A stretch of 64,000 bases of DNA from Gordonia neofelifaecis NRRL B-59395 (GCF_000192435.1 NZ_AEUD01000001.1:1-64000); one strand, 5' to 3'; shown: positions 52,757 to 63,345, numbered from the stretch's first letter. The notes: a model not told the origin generated them from the letters alone. Numbers and translations: made by a program.

Positions 52757-54313
52757 ATGGACAATGGCATCGGCAACTGGCCCACCCTTCACCGGGTGCG
52801 ACATCCGCACCGGGTGGCATTGATCGACGGCGTGACCGGTGCCGAGTACACGTTCGAGCAGCTCGACCTTCGCACCAATGCGCTCGCCGCCGCACTGCGG
52901 GTCCGGGGCGTCGGCAAAGGAGATCGCGTCGCGCTCGTGACGCTGAACAGTCCCCACATGCTGGAGGTGATGTTCGCCGTCGCCAAGCTCGGAGCCGTCG
53001 CGGTGCCGATCAACTGGCGCCTGCAGGCCCCCGAGGTGAACTACATCCTCCGCGACTCCGGGGCACGACTGGCTTTCGTCTCACCCCAGACGGCGGCGCT
53101 CGCGCGTGCAGCCGCCGAGGACACCGAAGTGTCCGAACTCATCGAGATCCCGTCGGGTGACCAGCGGGCCGCGGGTGACGCGTCCGAGTACGAGGACCTG
53201 ATCGCGGCCGCGGACACGGAGCGTGTGGTGGTGGACGTCGACGCCGACGACCTCTCGATGCTGATGTACACCTCGGGCACCACCGGATTCCCCAAGGGCG
53301 CGATGCTCACCCACGCGAACCACCACTGGAACGGGATCAACAATCTCACCGCGGGCGACGGCGTGGGCCCGCGGGACGTCAACATCGCCTCGGCGCCGCT
53401 GTTCCACATCGGCGCGCTCGGCGTCATCACCCTGCCGCTGCTGTACATCGGCGGCACGACGGTCGTGCTCGAGACGTTCACACCGGATGCGTGGCTGGCG
53501 GCCGTCGAAAAGCACGGCGTCACCGTCGCCTTCGCCGTACCCGCGATGTGGGCCGCCATCGACGCGTCGCCCGCCATCGCGACGGCCGACCTGAGCTCTC
53601 TGCGGTTCGGCATCTCCGGCGGCGCGCCCTGCCCCGTGGTGCTGATCGAGAGCCTCAACGCGCACGGCGTCCGCTTCTGTGAGGGCTTCGGTCTCACCGA
53701 GACGGCCCCGAACGTATGCGTGCTGGCGGTCGAGGAGGCCATCGAATACGCCGGGTCGGTCGGCAAGCCGGTGCTCCACGTCGAGATGAAGGTCGCGGAC
53801 GACGGCGGTCGCGAAGTGGCGCCGGGCGTGATCGGCGAATTGCTCGTCCGCGGACCGAACGTCTTCGTCGGTTACTGGAACAAGCCGGAGGCCACTGCCG
53901 AAGCGCTGAGAGACGGCTGGTTCCACACCGGCGATCTCGCGACGTGCGACGAAGAGGGCTACTACCGGATCGTCGACCGGAAGAAGGACATGATCGTCAC
54001 CGGCGGGGAGAACGTCTACGCCTCCGAGGTGGAGCAGGCGATGTACCGGCATCCGGCGGTCGCGGAGGTCGCGGTGATCGGCCTGCCCGACGAGAAGTGG
54101 GGCGAGTCGGTCACCGCGGTCGTCGCGACGAAGCCGGGTGCCGACGTGTCCGAGGGGGACCTCATCGCCTGGACGCGCGAGCAGATCGCGCACTTCAAGA
54201 GCCCGCGCGCCGTCCACTTCGTCGAAGCGCTCCCGCGCACCGCGACGGGCAAGGTGCTCAAGCGCGATCTGCGCCTGCAGTGGACCGGCGACGGGTCGGC
54301 GGTGCATCGCTGA
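52757..54313 (+). CDS. Fatty-acyl-CoA ligase (FadD-like)
   Basis: The 518-residue ANL enzyme activates a fatty or other carboxylic acid with ATP and CoA. It has the P-loop MYTSGTTGFPKGAM, GFGLTETAP, the acid-binding WFHTGDLAT, DRKKDMIVTGGENVY and the C-terminal catalytic Lys in TATGKVLKRDLR. ATG 52757 fits the family length; upstream frame reads through the phosphatase gene. TTTTTTCTATCG just upstream makes the promoter region unusually AT-rich. Confidence 0.93.
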   Translation: MDNGIGNWPTLHRVRHPHRVALIDGVTGAEYTFEQLDLRTNALAAALRVRGVGKGDRVALVTLNSPHMLEVMFAVAKLGAVAVPINWRLQAPEVNYILRDSGARLAFVSPQTAALARAAAEDTEVSELIEIPSGDQRAAGDASEYEDLIAAADTERVVVDVDADDLSMLMYTSGTTGFPKGAMLTHANHHWNGINNLTAGDGVGPRDVNIASAPLFHIGALGVITLPLLYIGGTTVVLETFTPDAWLAAVEKHGVTVAFAVPAMWAAIDASPAIATADLSSLRFGISGGAPCPVVLIESLNAHGVRFCEGFGLTETAPNVCVLAVEEAIEYAGSVGKPVLHVEMKVADDGGREVAPGVIGELLVRGPNVFVGYWNKPEATAEALRDGWFHTGDLATCDEEGYYRIVDRKKDMIVTGGENVYASEVEQAMYRHPAVAEVAVIGLPDEKWGESVTAVVATKPGADVSEGDLIAWTREQIAHFKSPRAVHFVEALPRTATGKVLKRDLRLQWTGDGSAVHR

Positions 54314-54335
54314 GCGTCAGACGTTGAAGGTGATT

Positions 54336-54408
54336 GACCCGAGCGTCCCCCTGGCGGCGGCTCGTGGTCCATATGCCCAGCAGGTGCTGTGACGGGGACG
54401 CTCGGGTC
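54336..54408. terminator. Long-stem terminator between convergent genes
   Basis: A perfect 15-base stem (GACCCGAGCGTCCCC at 54336-54350 with its complement at 54394-54408) closes a 43-base loop between the CoA ligase and the next, convergent, gene. Confidence 0.6.
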
Positions 54409-54452
54409 AGGGCGGCGCACTGCACTCCTCGATGTCCGAGTCAGTGGAGGCG

Positions 54453-55157
54453 TCAGCAGTCGGTGTCGAGGTCCAGCAGGAGGAGTTCGAGGCGCGGGAG
54501 GACCATGTCGCCGGGCCGCATCCGAGGTTCGGCAAGCGCGTCCGGTGCACCAGTGATGTCGGTGAACACCTCACTGCCGGACGCGTGGCCGGGCGATTGC
54601 CATACCGCGGTGCCGTCGCGGAACGGGAAAGGGCCGAAGCGCGTCTGGAGTTCGAGATCGAATGCCACCAGTTGCATGCCAACTGCTCGCGCACGAGTCA
54701 CGGCCGGCGCCGACGAACTCGAGCTCAGTCGTCGAGATTCGGTGGGTGCGGTCACGACTCGGGTGGCACCTGAGAGGACGATCGAGGGAGGCGGGTCACC
54801 GGTGATCCGGCACGTGATCGAAAAGCCTGGTCCGCGTGCGGTCGCACTACGCACGACGGACTCGTCATCGGGCAGTCGTGACGGGGGACCGATGCCGTGA
54901 AGCGTTGCGGGCAGACGCCACGTCGGCCGCAGGGCCGACCACCTGGTTGCGAACGCGTCGTTCCAGAACAGGCCCCAGTCGCCTACTGTCCCGAGCTCTG
55001 GCGGAGCGAACGCGCGATAGGCGCTCGCATCGAAGACAGCCGGGATGATCACGACTCCGCTGAAGCCGGCACAGGCTGGGGCGGGAGTTCGTTGGACTCG
55101 ACTCCATCGGGGTGAGGGGACCGGTGGGCTGCATGCGTCATGCGATGAATATCGCAT
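54453..55157 (-). CDS. Hypothetical protein
   Basis: About 234 residues, no recognised domain. The mid part (GDWGLFWNDAFATRWSAL, PATLHGIGPPSRLPDD, TRFGPFPFRDGTAVW) looks like a genuine soluble beta-rich protein, but GC bias in third positions is weaker than for neighbours. The true start may be inside the first 45 residues (for example an ATG-less GTG near 55055). It diverges from the UvrA-like gene. Confidence 0.45.
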   Translation of the reverse strand: MRYSSHDACSPPVPSPRWSRVQRTPAPACAGFSGVVIIPAVFDASAYRAFAPPELGTVGDWGLFWNDAFATRWSALRPTWRLPATLHGIGPPSRLPDDESVVRSATARGPGFSITCRITGDPPPSIVLSGATRVVTAPTESRRLSSSSSAPAVTRARAVGMQLVAFDLELQTRFGPFPFRDGTAVWQSPGHASGSEVFTDITGAPDALAEPRMRPGDMVLPRLELLLLDLDTDC

Positions 55158-55218
55158 GGTGTCCGGTGCACGTCATTGAAGCGCGGGACATGTCAGACTG
55201 TCCGGATAGTGTGACCGC

Positions 55219-57726
55219 ATGAACGGTGAAGGGGAGATCGCCGATCCGCCGACGACGATCGAGGTGCGCGGCGCGCGGGTGCACAACCTGAAAGACGTGG
55301 ACGTCGACATCCCGTTGCAGCGTCTGGTCGCGATCGGCGGGGTGTCCGGCTCGGGCAAGTCGTCGTTGGCACTGGGAGTCCTGTACGCGGAGGGGGCCCG
55401 CAGGTACATCGAGGCGCTGTCCACCTACACCCGCAGACGGATGGCGCACGCTCCGCGAGCGGCGGTCGACGCGGTGCGGCACGTCCCCGCGGCGCTGGCG
55501 CTACGGCAACGACCGGGAACGGCCGGAGTTCGCAGCACGTTCGGGACGTCGACCGAGTTGCTGAACGTGCTGCGACTGATGTTCTCCAGGCTCGCCTCGC
55601 ACCGCTGCCCGAACGGGCACCGGCTGGATCCGACGATCGACGTCGCCGCCGGACTCGACCTCACCTGTCCGGAGTGCGGTGCGGTGTTCACACCGCCCGG
55701 CGCGGAAGCCCTCGCCTTCAACTCGGCCGGCGGATGCCCGACGTGCGAGGGCACCGGGAGCGTGCGGGGAATCGACGACGCGACCCTGGTTCCGGACGTC
55801 GACAAGACGATCGCCGACGGAGCCGTACGGCCCTGGTCGATGTTCGGCCTCACCGTGATGCCGCAGGTGGCCGCCGACTTCGGAGTCCGGATCGACGTGC
55901 CGTACCGCGAGCTGACCGACGATGAGCGCGCAGTCGTGATGCGCGGTCCCGAGGAGAAGAGGCACATCGCGGTGACATCGAAGAGCGGCAAGCTCTTCGA
56001 GTTGAACTTCACCTATCGGAACGCGCGCCGGGCGGTCGAGGAGGCGTTGAACAACGCGACCACCGAGAAGGGCCTGGCCCGAGTCAACCGGTTCATCACG
56101 GTCCACGAGTGCCCGGACTGCGACGGTACGCGGCTGAGCGAGGCCGCCCGCGCACCGAGGATCGGGGACGTCGGCTTGGCCGACGCGACCGCGATGACAC
56201 TCGACGAACTCGCCGACTGGGTCGAGCGGCTGCCCGCGACGATGCCGCCGGACATGGCGGGCATGGCGCAGACCCTGACGACGACGCTCCTCGGCATGGC
56301 GGGACGGCTGCGTCAGCTGGGGCTCGGTTATCTGACGCTCGATCGAGCAGCGTCAACGCTCTCGACCGGCGAGCGACAACGAGTGCAGCTGTCGCGTGCG
56401 GTCCGCAATGAGACGACGGGCGTGCTCTATGTGCTCGACGAGCCGTCGATCGGTCTCCACCCCGCGAACATCGACGGGCTGATCGGCGTCATGCGTGATC
56501 TGCTCGCGGATGGGAACTCGGTGGTGGTCGTCGATCATGACGTCCGGGTGCTGAGGGAGGCCGACTGGCTGATCGAGATCGGCCCCGGCTCAGGAGCCGC
56601 GGGAGGTTCGGTGATCGCCACCGCGCCGCCGCGCAGTCTCGGCGGCGTCCCCGGTTCACGGCTCGGCGGCTTCTTCGACGGTACGGAGGCGGTGGTGGTG
56701 CGCGACCGGATCCCCGCGGATCGGATCTTCGACGATGGCCGGATCTCGTTGCACACCAAGGAATTCCGCACCGTACGACCGCTGACGGTGGCGGTGCCGA
56801 AGCATCGGCTCACCGCGGTCACCGGGGTCTCGGGCTCCGGAAAGACCACCCTGGTACTGGATTCGCTGGTACCGGCGCTGTCGTCAGCTGGCGACCTGCC
56901 CGCCCATGTGACCGCGATCGACGGTGCGGGCATCAGCCGTGTCCAAGTGGTCGACGCCGACCCGATCGGGGTCAACGTCCGGTCGACGGTCGCCACGTAC
57001 AGCGGTGTGATGGACGAGCTGCGCAAGGTCTACGCGGCGACGCCGGACGCGGTGGCTGGGGGACTCGGGTCGGCCGACTTCTCGTACAACACCGGCAGCC
57101 TGCGCTGTCCGCGCTGCTCCGGCACGGGCCAGGTGGTCCTCGACGTGCAGTTCCTTCCGGACCTGGACATCGAGTGCCCCGACTGCGCAGGCAGCCGGTA
57201 CGGACCGCGGGCTCACGAGATCCGACGACCGGTCGACGGCGGCGCGGGCCACGCGCTTCCCGACGTGCTCGCACTGACCGTGACCGCGGCGACGGACGTC
57301 GTCGGCGACATTCCGCGGGTCCGCTCGAAGCTGCGGACGCTGATCGATCTCGGGCTCGGCTATCTCACGCTCGGTGAGGCGACGCCGGCACTGTCGGGCG
57401 GTGAGGCCCAGCGACTCAAGCTCGCCGCCGAACTGGACCGGGAGCAGTCCGCGACGTTGTTCGTCTTCGACGAGCCGAGCGTCGGACTCCACCCGCTCGA
57501 CGTCCGAGTGCTGCTCCGGGTGCTTCAGCGGCTCGTCGATCGCGGCGGGACCGTCGTGGTGATCGAGCACGACCTCGATCTCATCGCCAACGCCGACCAC
57601 ATCATCGACATGGGGCCCGGTGGAGGCGCCGACGGTGGCGCGATCGTCGCCGAGGGTGCCCCCGACCGCATCGCCCACGTTCCGGACAGCATCACCGGGC
57701 GATATCTGGCACGACACCTGCAGTAG
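55219..57726 (+). CDS. UvrA-like ABC ATPase (short UvrA paralogue)
   Basis: The 835-residue protein has UvrA architecture: first Walker [11 protein letters not shown] (41-50), zinc module CPNGH/CPECG, then [16 protein letters not shown] and the signature [13 protein letters not shown]; second half with GVSGSGKTT, zinc [16 protein letters not shown] and [12 protein letters not shown]. It is about 110 residues shorter than canonical UvrA. Such paralogues (UvrA2 type) have been tied to drug or DNA-adduct tolerance. It lies alone and converges on a membrane protein gene with which its 3' end overlaps by 35 bases. Confidence 0.85.
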   Translation: MNGEGEIADPPTTIEVRGARVHNLKDVDVDIPLQRLVAIGGVSGSGKSSLALGVLYAEGARRYIEALSTYTRRRMAHAPRAAVDAVRHVPAALALRQRPGTAGVRSTFGTSTELLNVLRLMFSRLASHRCPNGHRLDPTIDVAAGLDLTCPECGAVFTPPGAEALAFNSAGGCPTCEGTGSVRGIDDATLVPDVDKTIADGAVRPWSMFGLTVMPQVAADFGVRIDVPYRELTDDERAVVMRGPEEKRHIAVTSKSGKLFELNFTYRNARRAVEEALNNATTEKGLARVNRFITVHECPDCDGTRLSEAARAPRIGDVGLADATAMTLDELADWVERLPATMPPDMAGMAQTLTTTLLGMAGRLRQLGLGYLTLDRAASTLSTGERQRVQLSRAVRNETTGVLYVLDEPSIGLHPANIDGLIGVMRDLLADGNSVVVVDHDVRVLREADWLIEIGPGSGAAGGSVIATAPPRSLGGVPGSRLGGFFDGTEAVVVRDRIPADRIFDDGRISLHTKEFRTVRPLTVAVPKHRLTAVTGVSGSGKTTLVLDSLVPALSSAGDLPAHVTAIDGAGISRVQVVDADPIGVNVRSTVATYSGVMDELRKVYAATPDAVAGGLGSADFSYNTGSLRCPRCSGTGQVVLDVQFLPDLDIECPDCAGSRYGPRAHEIRRPVDGGAGHALPDVLALTVTAATDVVGDIPRVRSKLRTLIDLGLGYLTLGEATPALSGGEAQRLKLAAELDREQSATLFVFDEPSVGLHPLDVRVLLRVLQRLVDRGGTVVVIEHDLDLIANADHIIDMGPGGGADGGAIVAEGAPDRIAHVPDSITGRYLARHLQ

Positions 57727-58522
57727 CGCCGCCGCGGGCACCGATCTGATCCACCTTGGTCCACGACAGGTAGCCGACCAGCACGACGATCACGCCGAGG
57801 AACACGAGATTCACCATCGTGCTGTCGAGGCCGAAACCGCCCTCGTCCTGCGGCTGAGTCAGCAGGTCGCCGAGCGAGGCGCCGAGCGGGCGGGTCACGA
57901 TGTAGGCGGCCCAGAACGCGGCGACCGCCGACCGGTGGAAACCGTGATGCAATGCGGTGATCACGCCGATCACGCCGGCGAACAACAGCAACGACAACCA
58001 GTAGCCGAGGGCGAGCTTCTCGGCGATCAGATCACCGGCCGCTGTGCCGAGTGCGAAGGTGACGAGAACCGCGAGCCAGTAGAACGCCTCACGACGCCGG
58101 GTCCGGATCGAGTGGATCGACAGTGTGCCCTCCACGAGATACCAGGCACCGAAGACGAGAACCAATGCCACGGCGAAGACGGCGGTGGACACCTGGAGCG
58201 GCACTCCGATTCCGTCGGTCAGGTTGTCGGTGATCAGCGTTCCGGTGACGCTGACCAGCAGCACCGTCCACCAGTAGAGCGCGGGGATGTACCTGTCGAC
58301 CCAGAACTGAGCGACGAAGGTCAACGACAGAAGCGCGACCGTCACGACCGTGGTCCCACGGAGGCCGAGCCCGAGATTCATGTTCAGGTAGTCGGCGGCG
58401 GTCTCGCCGACCGTCGTCGCCAGGATCTTGATGATCCAGAAGTAGATCGTGACCTCGGGGACCTTGCTCGCCGTCCACCGGAGTGCGGTCCCGGCTTGCG
58501 ACATGGCATTCGGTGCGTTCAT
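57692..58522 (-). CDS. COG4705-type membrane protein
   Basis: A 276-residue protein with about eight hydrophobic segments and repeated halves, each with KxxATTxGETxxDY-like or [12 protein letters not shown] motifs, as in the uncharacterised COG4705 membrane proteins. ATG 58522. Its last 12 codons overlap the 3' end of the UvrA-like gene on the other strand. Function unknown. Confidence 0.8.
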   Translation of the reverse strand: MNAPNAMSQAGTALRWTASKVPEVTIYFWIIKILATTVGETAADYLNMNLGLGLRGTTVVTVALLSLTFVAQFWVDRYIPALYWWTVLLVSVTGTLITDNLTDGIGVPLQVSTAVFAVALVLVFGAWYLVEGTLSIHSIRTRRREAFYWLAVLVTFALGTAAGDLIAEKLALGYWLSLLLFAGVIGVITALHHGFHRSAVAAFWAAYIVTRPLGASLGDLLTQPQDEGGFGLDSTMVNLVFLGVIVVLVGYLSWTKVDQIGARGGATAGVVPDIAR

Positions 58523-58729
58523 CGTCTCCCCATTCCAGTGCCCTGATCCGTCATCGATGATCAGCCTCTGTCATGACCCCTTGGGATCCGCTGAGTCCGA
58601 CGACGAGGATGCGTGAATGTCAGACCTGCGCAGTAGTGTCGGGAGTCACAGTGGATGGGTTGTCACAGACCGGAGACGCGCGGTGTCCCATGAACGTCCA
58701 GTCGATTACGGAGTTCTTGGGAGGTCGCC

Positions 58730-59773
58730 ATGAGGATCGTCATTGTGGGAGCGGGGTACGCGGGAACGATGGCAGCGAACAGGCTGGCACGACGTGCGCG
58801 GGGAGCCGACGTCACCGTGGTCAACCCACGGCCGGAGTTCGTCGAGCGGATTCGGCTCCACCAGGTCATCGCGGGCAGCGGAGACGCCGCACGCCCGCTG
58901 ACCGACATGCTCGACGACGCCGTGCACCTGCGGGTCACCGCGGTGGAGAAGATCGGGGACGGCAGCGTCGCGCTGAACGACGGCGGCGAGTTGGGTTACG
59001 ACCGGCTGATCTACGCGACGGGCGGTGCACCCAGCGCTCCCGACGGTGCGATCGATGTCGGAGATCTGGCGTCGGCGCGCAGCGCGGCCGGCCGGGTCGC
59101 GGCGCTGAGCGTCGGAGCACGCGTGACGGTCGTCGGAGGAGGACTCACGGGTATCGAGACCGCATCGGAGGTCGCCGCCGCGCGCCCCGATCTGCGGGTG
59201 CGTCTGGTCAGTGACGGCGAGATCGGCCGGTCCCTGGGGCCGGCGGCTCGTGAACGGGTCGTCGAGACACTGACCGATGCGGGAGTGGAGATCGAGAATC
59301 GCCGGTGGTCCGGCGACGCCGAGGACGACCTCACGCTGTGGGCACTGGCGAACAAGGCGACGGATCTCGCGGTCCGCAGCGGCATCGAGGTCGACCCGAA
59401 CGGCAGGATCCTCGTCGACGAGTTCCTCCGGAGCACGAGCGATCCGCGGATCCTCGCAGTCGGAGACGGCGCCGCGGTGCCCGGTTCTCGCATGAGCTGC
59501 CAGGCCGCGCTGCCGCAGGGATCACACGCCGCCGATGTGATCGCGGCCGAATGGCACGACCGGGCGCCCGAGCCGTATGCGGTGTCGTTCGTCGCTCAAT
59601 GCGTCTCGCTCGGCAGGCGAAACGGTGTCGTGCAGCACGTGCGGCGCGACGACACACCGACCCGTGTCTGGATGCGCGGCCGCCCCGCTGCGGCGGTGAA
59701 GGAGCAGATCTGCCGCGGCACCGTCTATTCGAGCCGAAGTGGGCGATCCACCTGGAAGCCGGGACGACCGTGA
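58730..59773 (+). CDS. NDH-2-like FAD-dependent oxidoreductase
   Basis: The 347-residue flavoprotein has two Rossmann motifs: GAGYAGTMAAN near the N-terminus for FAD and GGGLTGIETASE for NAD(P)H, plus the ILAVGDGAAVP FAD contact. It resembles type II NADH dehydrogenase or ferredoxin/disulfide reductase-like proteins but lacks a clear membrane anchor. GGGAGG precedes ATG 58730. Its stop overlaps the sigma-factor start. Confidence 0.88.
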   Translation: MRIVIVGAGYAGTMAANRLARRARGADVTVVNPRPEFVERIRLHQVIAGSGDAARPLTDMLDDAVHLRVTAVEKIGDGSVALNDGGELGYDRLIYATGGAPSAPDGAIDVGDLASARSAAGRVAALSVGARVTVVGGGLTGIETASEVAAARPDLRVRLVSDGEIGRSLGPAARERVVETLTDAGVEIENRRWSGDAEDDLTLWALANKATDLAVRSGIEVDPNGRILVDEFLRSTSDPRILAVGDGAAVPGSRMSCQAALPQGSHAADVIAAEWHDRAPEPYAVSFVAQCVSLGRRNGVVQHVRRDDTPTRVWMRGRPAAAVKEQICRGTVYSSRSGRSTWKPGRP

Positions 59774-60651
59774 ATCGCGCCGACGCGGCGAGTGCCGACG
59801 AGTTCACCGAGCATCGCGCCCTGCTGTTCTCGATCGCCTACGAGATCCTCGGCTCCGTCGCCGATGCCGAGGACGTGGTGTCCGAGAGTTGGCTGCGCTG
59901 GCAGGAGCACGATCGGTCCGACGTCGAGAATCCGCGAGCGTATCTCGCGCGAATCGTCACCCGACAGGCCCTCAACGCCGCGCGTGCGGCAGGCAGGCGA
60001 CGGGAAACCTACGTCGGCCCGTGGTTGCCGGAGCCGCTCAAGACCGGTGCGGACGATCCCGGCCTGGATCACGTGCTGACCGGTGAGGCCGTGACCACGG
60101 CGATGCTGCTGGTCCTGGAATCGCTCAATCCGGACGAACGAGCCGTCTTCGTGCTGCGTGAGGTGTTCGACTTCGCGTACCCCGAGATCGCGGACGCGAT
60201 CGGGAAGTCGGAGCCGGCCGTTCGACAGATCGCGCATCGCGCGCGGAAGCACGTCACCGCCCGCCGGACCGGCGTGATCGCGGACCCGGCGGACGCACAG
60301 GAGGTAGCGGAACGATTCCTGTTCGCCGCGGAGACCGGCGAGGTTCAGACGCTCATGGACGTGCTCGCGCCGGGCGTGATCTACCTCGGTGACGGCGGCG
60401 GTGTGGCGGCGGCAGCCCTTCGCCCGATCGAAGGCGCGGACCGGGTGGCGCGGATGATGATGGGGCTCTTCGCCAGAGCGCCGTCGGTCGGCGAGGTCGG
60501 ACTGCGGATGAGCGTCGTCAACGGGATGCCCGCGATGATCGTGACAGTGGACGGCGACCTCGACAGCGTCTTCTGCATCGAGGTCTCGGGCGGCGTCGTC
60601 ACCGCGGTGTACGCCGTGCGCAACCCGGAGAAACTCGACGGGCTGCGCTGA
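59770..60651 (+). CDS. RNA polymerase sigma factor, SigJ/ECF41-like
   Basis: A 293-residue ECF sigma factor with sigma2 (LLFSIAYEILGSVADAEDVVSESWLRW), sigma4 (LNPDERAVFVLREVFDFAYPEIADAIGKSEPAVRQI) and a C-terminal SnoaL/NTF2-like domain (about 180-290), the hallmark of ECF41 and mycobacterial SigJ. In this group the C-terminal domain replaces an anti-sigma factor, and the adjacent oxidoreductase is the usual target gene. Here it follows an FAD oxidoreductase with a 4-base overlap. Confidence 0.9.
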   Translation: MNRADAASADEFTEHRALLFSIAYEILGSVADAEDVVSESWLRWQEHDRSDVENPRAYLARIVTRQALNAARAAGRRRETYVGPWLPEPLKTGADDPGLDHVLTGEAVTTAMLLVLESLNPDERAVFVLREVFDFAYPEIADAIGKSEPAVRQIAHRARKHVTARRTGVIADPADAQEVAERFLFAAETGEVQTLMDVLAPGVIYLGDGGGVAAAALRPIEGADRVARMMMGLFARAPSVGEVGLRMSVVNGMPAMIVTVDGDLDSVFCIEVSGGVVTAVYAVRNPEKLDGLR

Positions 60652-60668
60652 TCGGTACCTTGGAGAGG

Positions 60669-61472
60669 GTGCCAGACATCATCGTCATCCTCGTCATCGC
60701 GCTGATCGCCGTCGGCGTCTTCGTGATGCTCCGCAATCGATCCAACAACGCAGGCCAGGCCTCGCTCGACGACGCCAAGGCCGATGCTCGGCAGTCCATC
60801 GAACGGCTCGGCGGCCAGGTCTACTCGCTTGATCCGGGGGCCGATCCCGCCGCGAAGCAGGCGCTCGCCGACGCCGGCGAGCGGTTCACCGCGGCCGGGT
60901 CCCAGATCGAGCAGGCCACCACGCCCGCACAGGCGAAGCTCGCCAAGCAGACCGCGGTCGAAGGGCTCTACTACATCCGCGCGGCCCGCACCGCCCTGCA
61001 ACTGGATCCGGGCCCGCCCATCCCCGAGCTGGAGGGACAGCGGGCGGCAGGCGCCGTCACCGAGCCGCGGTCGGTGGACTTCGACGGCCGGACGGTGGAG
61101 GCTTCGCCGACCCCGTCGACCCAGACGCCGAACTACTACCCGGGTGGCCGAGTGGCCGGACGATCCGTGCCCGCGGGCTGGTACTCGGAGCCCTGGTGGC
61201 GCCCCGCGCTGATCGGCGGAGCCTGGGGCATCGGCTCCGCACTACTGTTCAGCTCGCTCTTCTCCGGGATGGCCGGCGTGCCGCACGGCGTGGCCGACGC
61301 GGACCTCGCGGGCGGTGACTACGGTGACGTCGGCGGCGATGCCGACTACGGGTCAGGCGACCCCGGGTCCGACGGCGGCGACTTCGACGGCGGAGGTTTC
61401 GACGGGGGATTCGACGGCGGCGGCTTCGACGGAGGCGACTTCGGCGACTTCGGCGGCGGCGACTTCTTCTGA
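60669..61472 (+). CDS. Membrane protein with a Gly/Asp-rich C-terminal tail (DUF1542-like)
   Basis: An approximately 267-residue protein: N-terminal transmembrane segment (about 2-18), a helical domain (30-120), a Pro-rich spacer, a second short hydrophobic segment (about 180-200), and a tail of about 60 residues made of GGD, GGF and DGG units ending in GGGDFF. GTG 60669 and TTG 60660 are possible starts. Low-complexity tails like this may bind partners or metal. Function unknown. Confidence 0.65.
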   Translation: MPDIIVILVIALIAVGVFVMLRNRSNNAGQASLDDAKADARQSIERLGGQVYSLDPGADPAAKQALADAGERFTAAGSQIEQATTPAQAKLAKQTAVEGLYYIRAARTALQLDPGPPIPELEGQRAAGAVTEPRSVDFDGRTVEASPTPSTQTPNYYPGGRVAGRSVPAGWYSEPWWRPALIGGAWGIGSALLFSSLFSGMAGVPHGVADADLAGGDYGDVGGDADYGSGDPGSDGGDFDGGGFDGGFDGGGFDGGDFGDFGGGDFF

Positions 61473-61542
61473 GGTCATCGCTCGGCGCTTGACCTTCACA
61501 CGGTGACAAGGTCTTGACTCCTCAACAGAGGAGGTGGTCACC

Positions 61543-62202
61543 ATGACCGACAATCGGTTGCGCAGACTGCATGCGGCACTCGCCGCTCAGTCCGCACAGA
61601 CGCGACTGCAGGCGGCGCTCGCGGCGGGCACGAACCCCGACCGATCGCTGACGAGGGCGCTGATCGAGCGGTGCGCCGTCGAACCGGACTTCTACGTCCG
61701 AGACATGCTCACCTGGGCGCTCACCCGGCAGGAGCCCGCGCCGACGCTCAGCGCCTTGCGCGCCGAGCTCGGTTCCACGAATGCCCAGGGTCGCAGCCAG
61801 GCGCTTCACACGTTGTCGAAGATCGGCGACCGATCCGCGTGGCCGGACGTCACCCACGCCCTGCTCACCGATCCCGACGACGACGTCGCGCGCAGCGCGT
61901 GGCGGGCCGCGGTGGACCTCGTTCCTCCCGCCGAGATGTCCGACCTCGCTGCCATACTGGCATCGCAGTTGGGGCGCGGCGATGCGGCGGTGCAACGGAG
62001 TCTCAGCCGGGCCTTCGTCGCGCTGGGTGAGGAGGTGGCGCTTCCGGTGCTTCATTCGGCGCAGACCGCCCCGGATCCGGTCACCCGGGGACACGCAACC
62101 GCCACCGAGGCGCTCGTGCACGATCCCGATGCGGGGTTCGCGTTCGACGTCGAGGAGGCTCGCCGAATCTCGGCCCTCGGGGAGGCTGCGCTGGGACAGT
62201 GA
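61543..62202 (+). CDS. HEAT-repeat protein
   Basis: The 219-residue protein consists of alpha-helical HEAT-like repeats (for example DFYVRDMLTWALTR, GRSQALHTLSKIGDRSAWPDV, DDVARSAWRAAVDLV, VQRSLSRAFVALGEE). GGAGG lies before ATG 61543. It is followed after 26 bases by a MerR regulator that also ends in HEAT repeats, so the pair probably interacts or arose from one another. Confidence 0.8.
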   Translation: MTDNRLRRLHAALAAQSAQTRLQAALAAGTNPDRSLTRALIERCAVEPDFYVRDMLTWALTRQEPAPTLSALRAELGSTNAQGRSQALHTLSKIGDRSAWPDVTHALLTDPDDDVARSAWRAAVDLVPPAEMSDLAAILASQLGRGDAAVQRSLSRAFVALGEEVALPVLHSAQTAPDPVTRGHATATEALVHDPDAGFAFDVEEARRISALGEAALGQ

Positions 62203-62228
62203 GTCGATGACGAGGAACGGAGCCGCCG

Positions 62229-63221
62229 ATGCGGATCGGTGAAGTCGCGAGACGGTCGGGGGTCAGTGCCCGGATGCTGCGTCACTACGACGCGCTGGGC
62301 CTCGTGACGCCGAGCGGTCGGACATCGACGGGCTACCGGGACTACACGGCAACCGACGTCGCACGCATCTTTCACGTCGAGAGTCTCCGATCTCTCGGAT
62401 TGTCGTTGCGCGAAGTCGGCCAGGCACTCGACGACCCGGAGTTCGCCCCGGCCGAGTTGATCGCCGAGTTGAAGGAGCGCAGCGAGGTCCGGATCGAGCG
62501 CGAGCAGGAGCTGCTCGCGCGTCTCGAGCACATCGAGGATGCGGGTTCGGAGGATTGGGACCAGGTTCTCGGAGCCGTGGCGATCCTCGCGGGCCTCGGA
62601 TCGGCGAAGTCCGATCGGCGTCAGCGAGCTGCGCTGAACGTCGCGGACGGCACCGCACCGGTCGAGGCCCTGGTGGAGTCACTGCTCGACGAGGCGGACC
62701 CGAACGTCGCCGGAGCCCTGCGGTGGGCGATCGTGCGCACGGGCACTGCCGCGGTGGCGTCGCTGGCGGCCGCGGCAGCCGACGACGACGTCGAGCGACG
62801 ACGCCGCGCGGTCTTTGCGCTCATCGACCTGCCCGGCCCGGAGTCCGACGCGGCGCTCGCCGGGCTGCTGCGGGACGACGATCTCCAGGTGCGGTCGCGT
62901 GCAGCTCTCGAACTGGCCGCCCGCGGCGACCGATCCACCGTCGAGGTACTGATCGGTCTCGTCGTGGCCGGCGAGCGGGATGTGGACGCCGCCGACGCGC
63001 TCGCGCTCCTCGCCGCTGAGACCGGGACGGAGGACGATGTCGCACAGGGGCTTTCGGCGGTCGCGGCGGAGGCCCCGGTGGCGGTTCGGTGCCGCGTCGC
63101 CCAAGCCCTCGGTGAGGTCGGCGGCCGCACCGCTGCGTCAGCCCTCGCCGACCTCGCGGGTGACGACGATGAAATGGTGTCCCGAACAGCCGCCTACCTG
63201 CTGAGTGTTCGGTCTCCGTGA
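62229..63221 (+). CDS. MerR-family regulator with C-terminal HEAT repeats
   Basis: A 330-residue protein. Residues 1-70 are a MerR winged helix (MRIGEVARRSGVSARMLRHY, LGLVTPSGR, GYRDYTATDVARI), followed by the dimerisation helix and then HEAT repeats (about 120-330) in place of a small-molecule domain. HEAT arrays bind proteins, so a protein partner, perhaps the upstream HEAT protein, may be its signal. Confidence 0.85.
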   Translation: MRIGEVARRSGVSARMLRHYDALGLVTPSGRTSTGYRDYTATDVARIFHVESLRSLGLSLREVGQALDDPEFAPAELIAELKERSEVRIEREQELLARLEHIEDAGSEDWDQVLGAVAILAGLGSAKSDRRQRAALNVADGTAPVEALVESLLDEADPNVAGALRWAIVRTGTAAVASLAAAAADDDVERRRRAVFALIDLPGPESDAALAGLLRDDDLQVRSRAALELAARGDRSTVEVLIGLVVAGERDVDAADALALLAAETGTEDDVAQGLSAVAAEAPVAVRCRVAQALGEVGGRTAASALADLAGDDDEMVSRTAAYLLSVRSP

Positions 63222-63345
63222 GGACAACGGAGAACTGCTGCAGAATTTCTTTCGACCGTGTGTCGATCCGCGGCGATCTCGTTCGACGTATTGGTGAGCG
63301 GCGCCGAACGGTGCCGCCGAATCCGGCTCAACCAAGGAGAGAACC

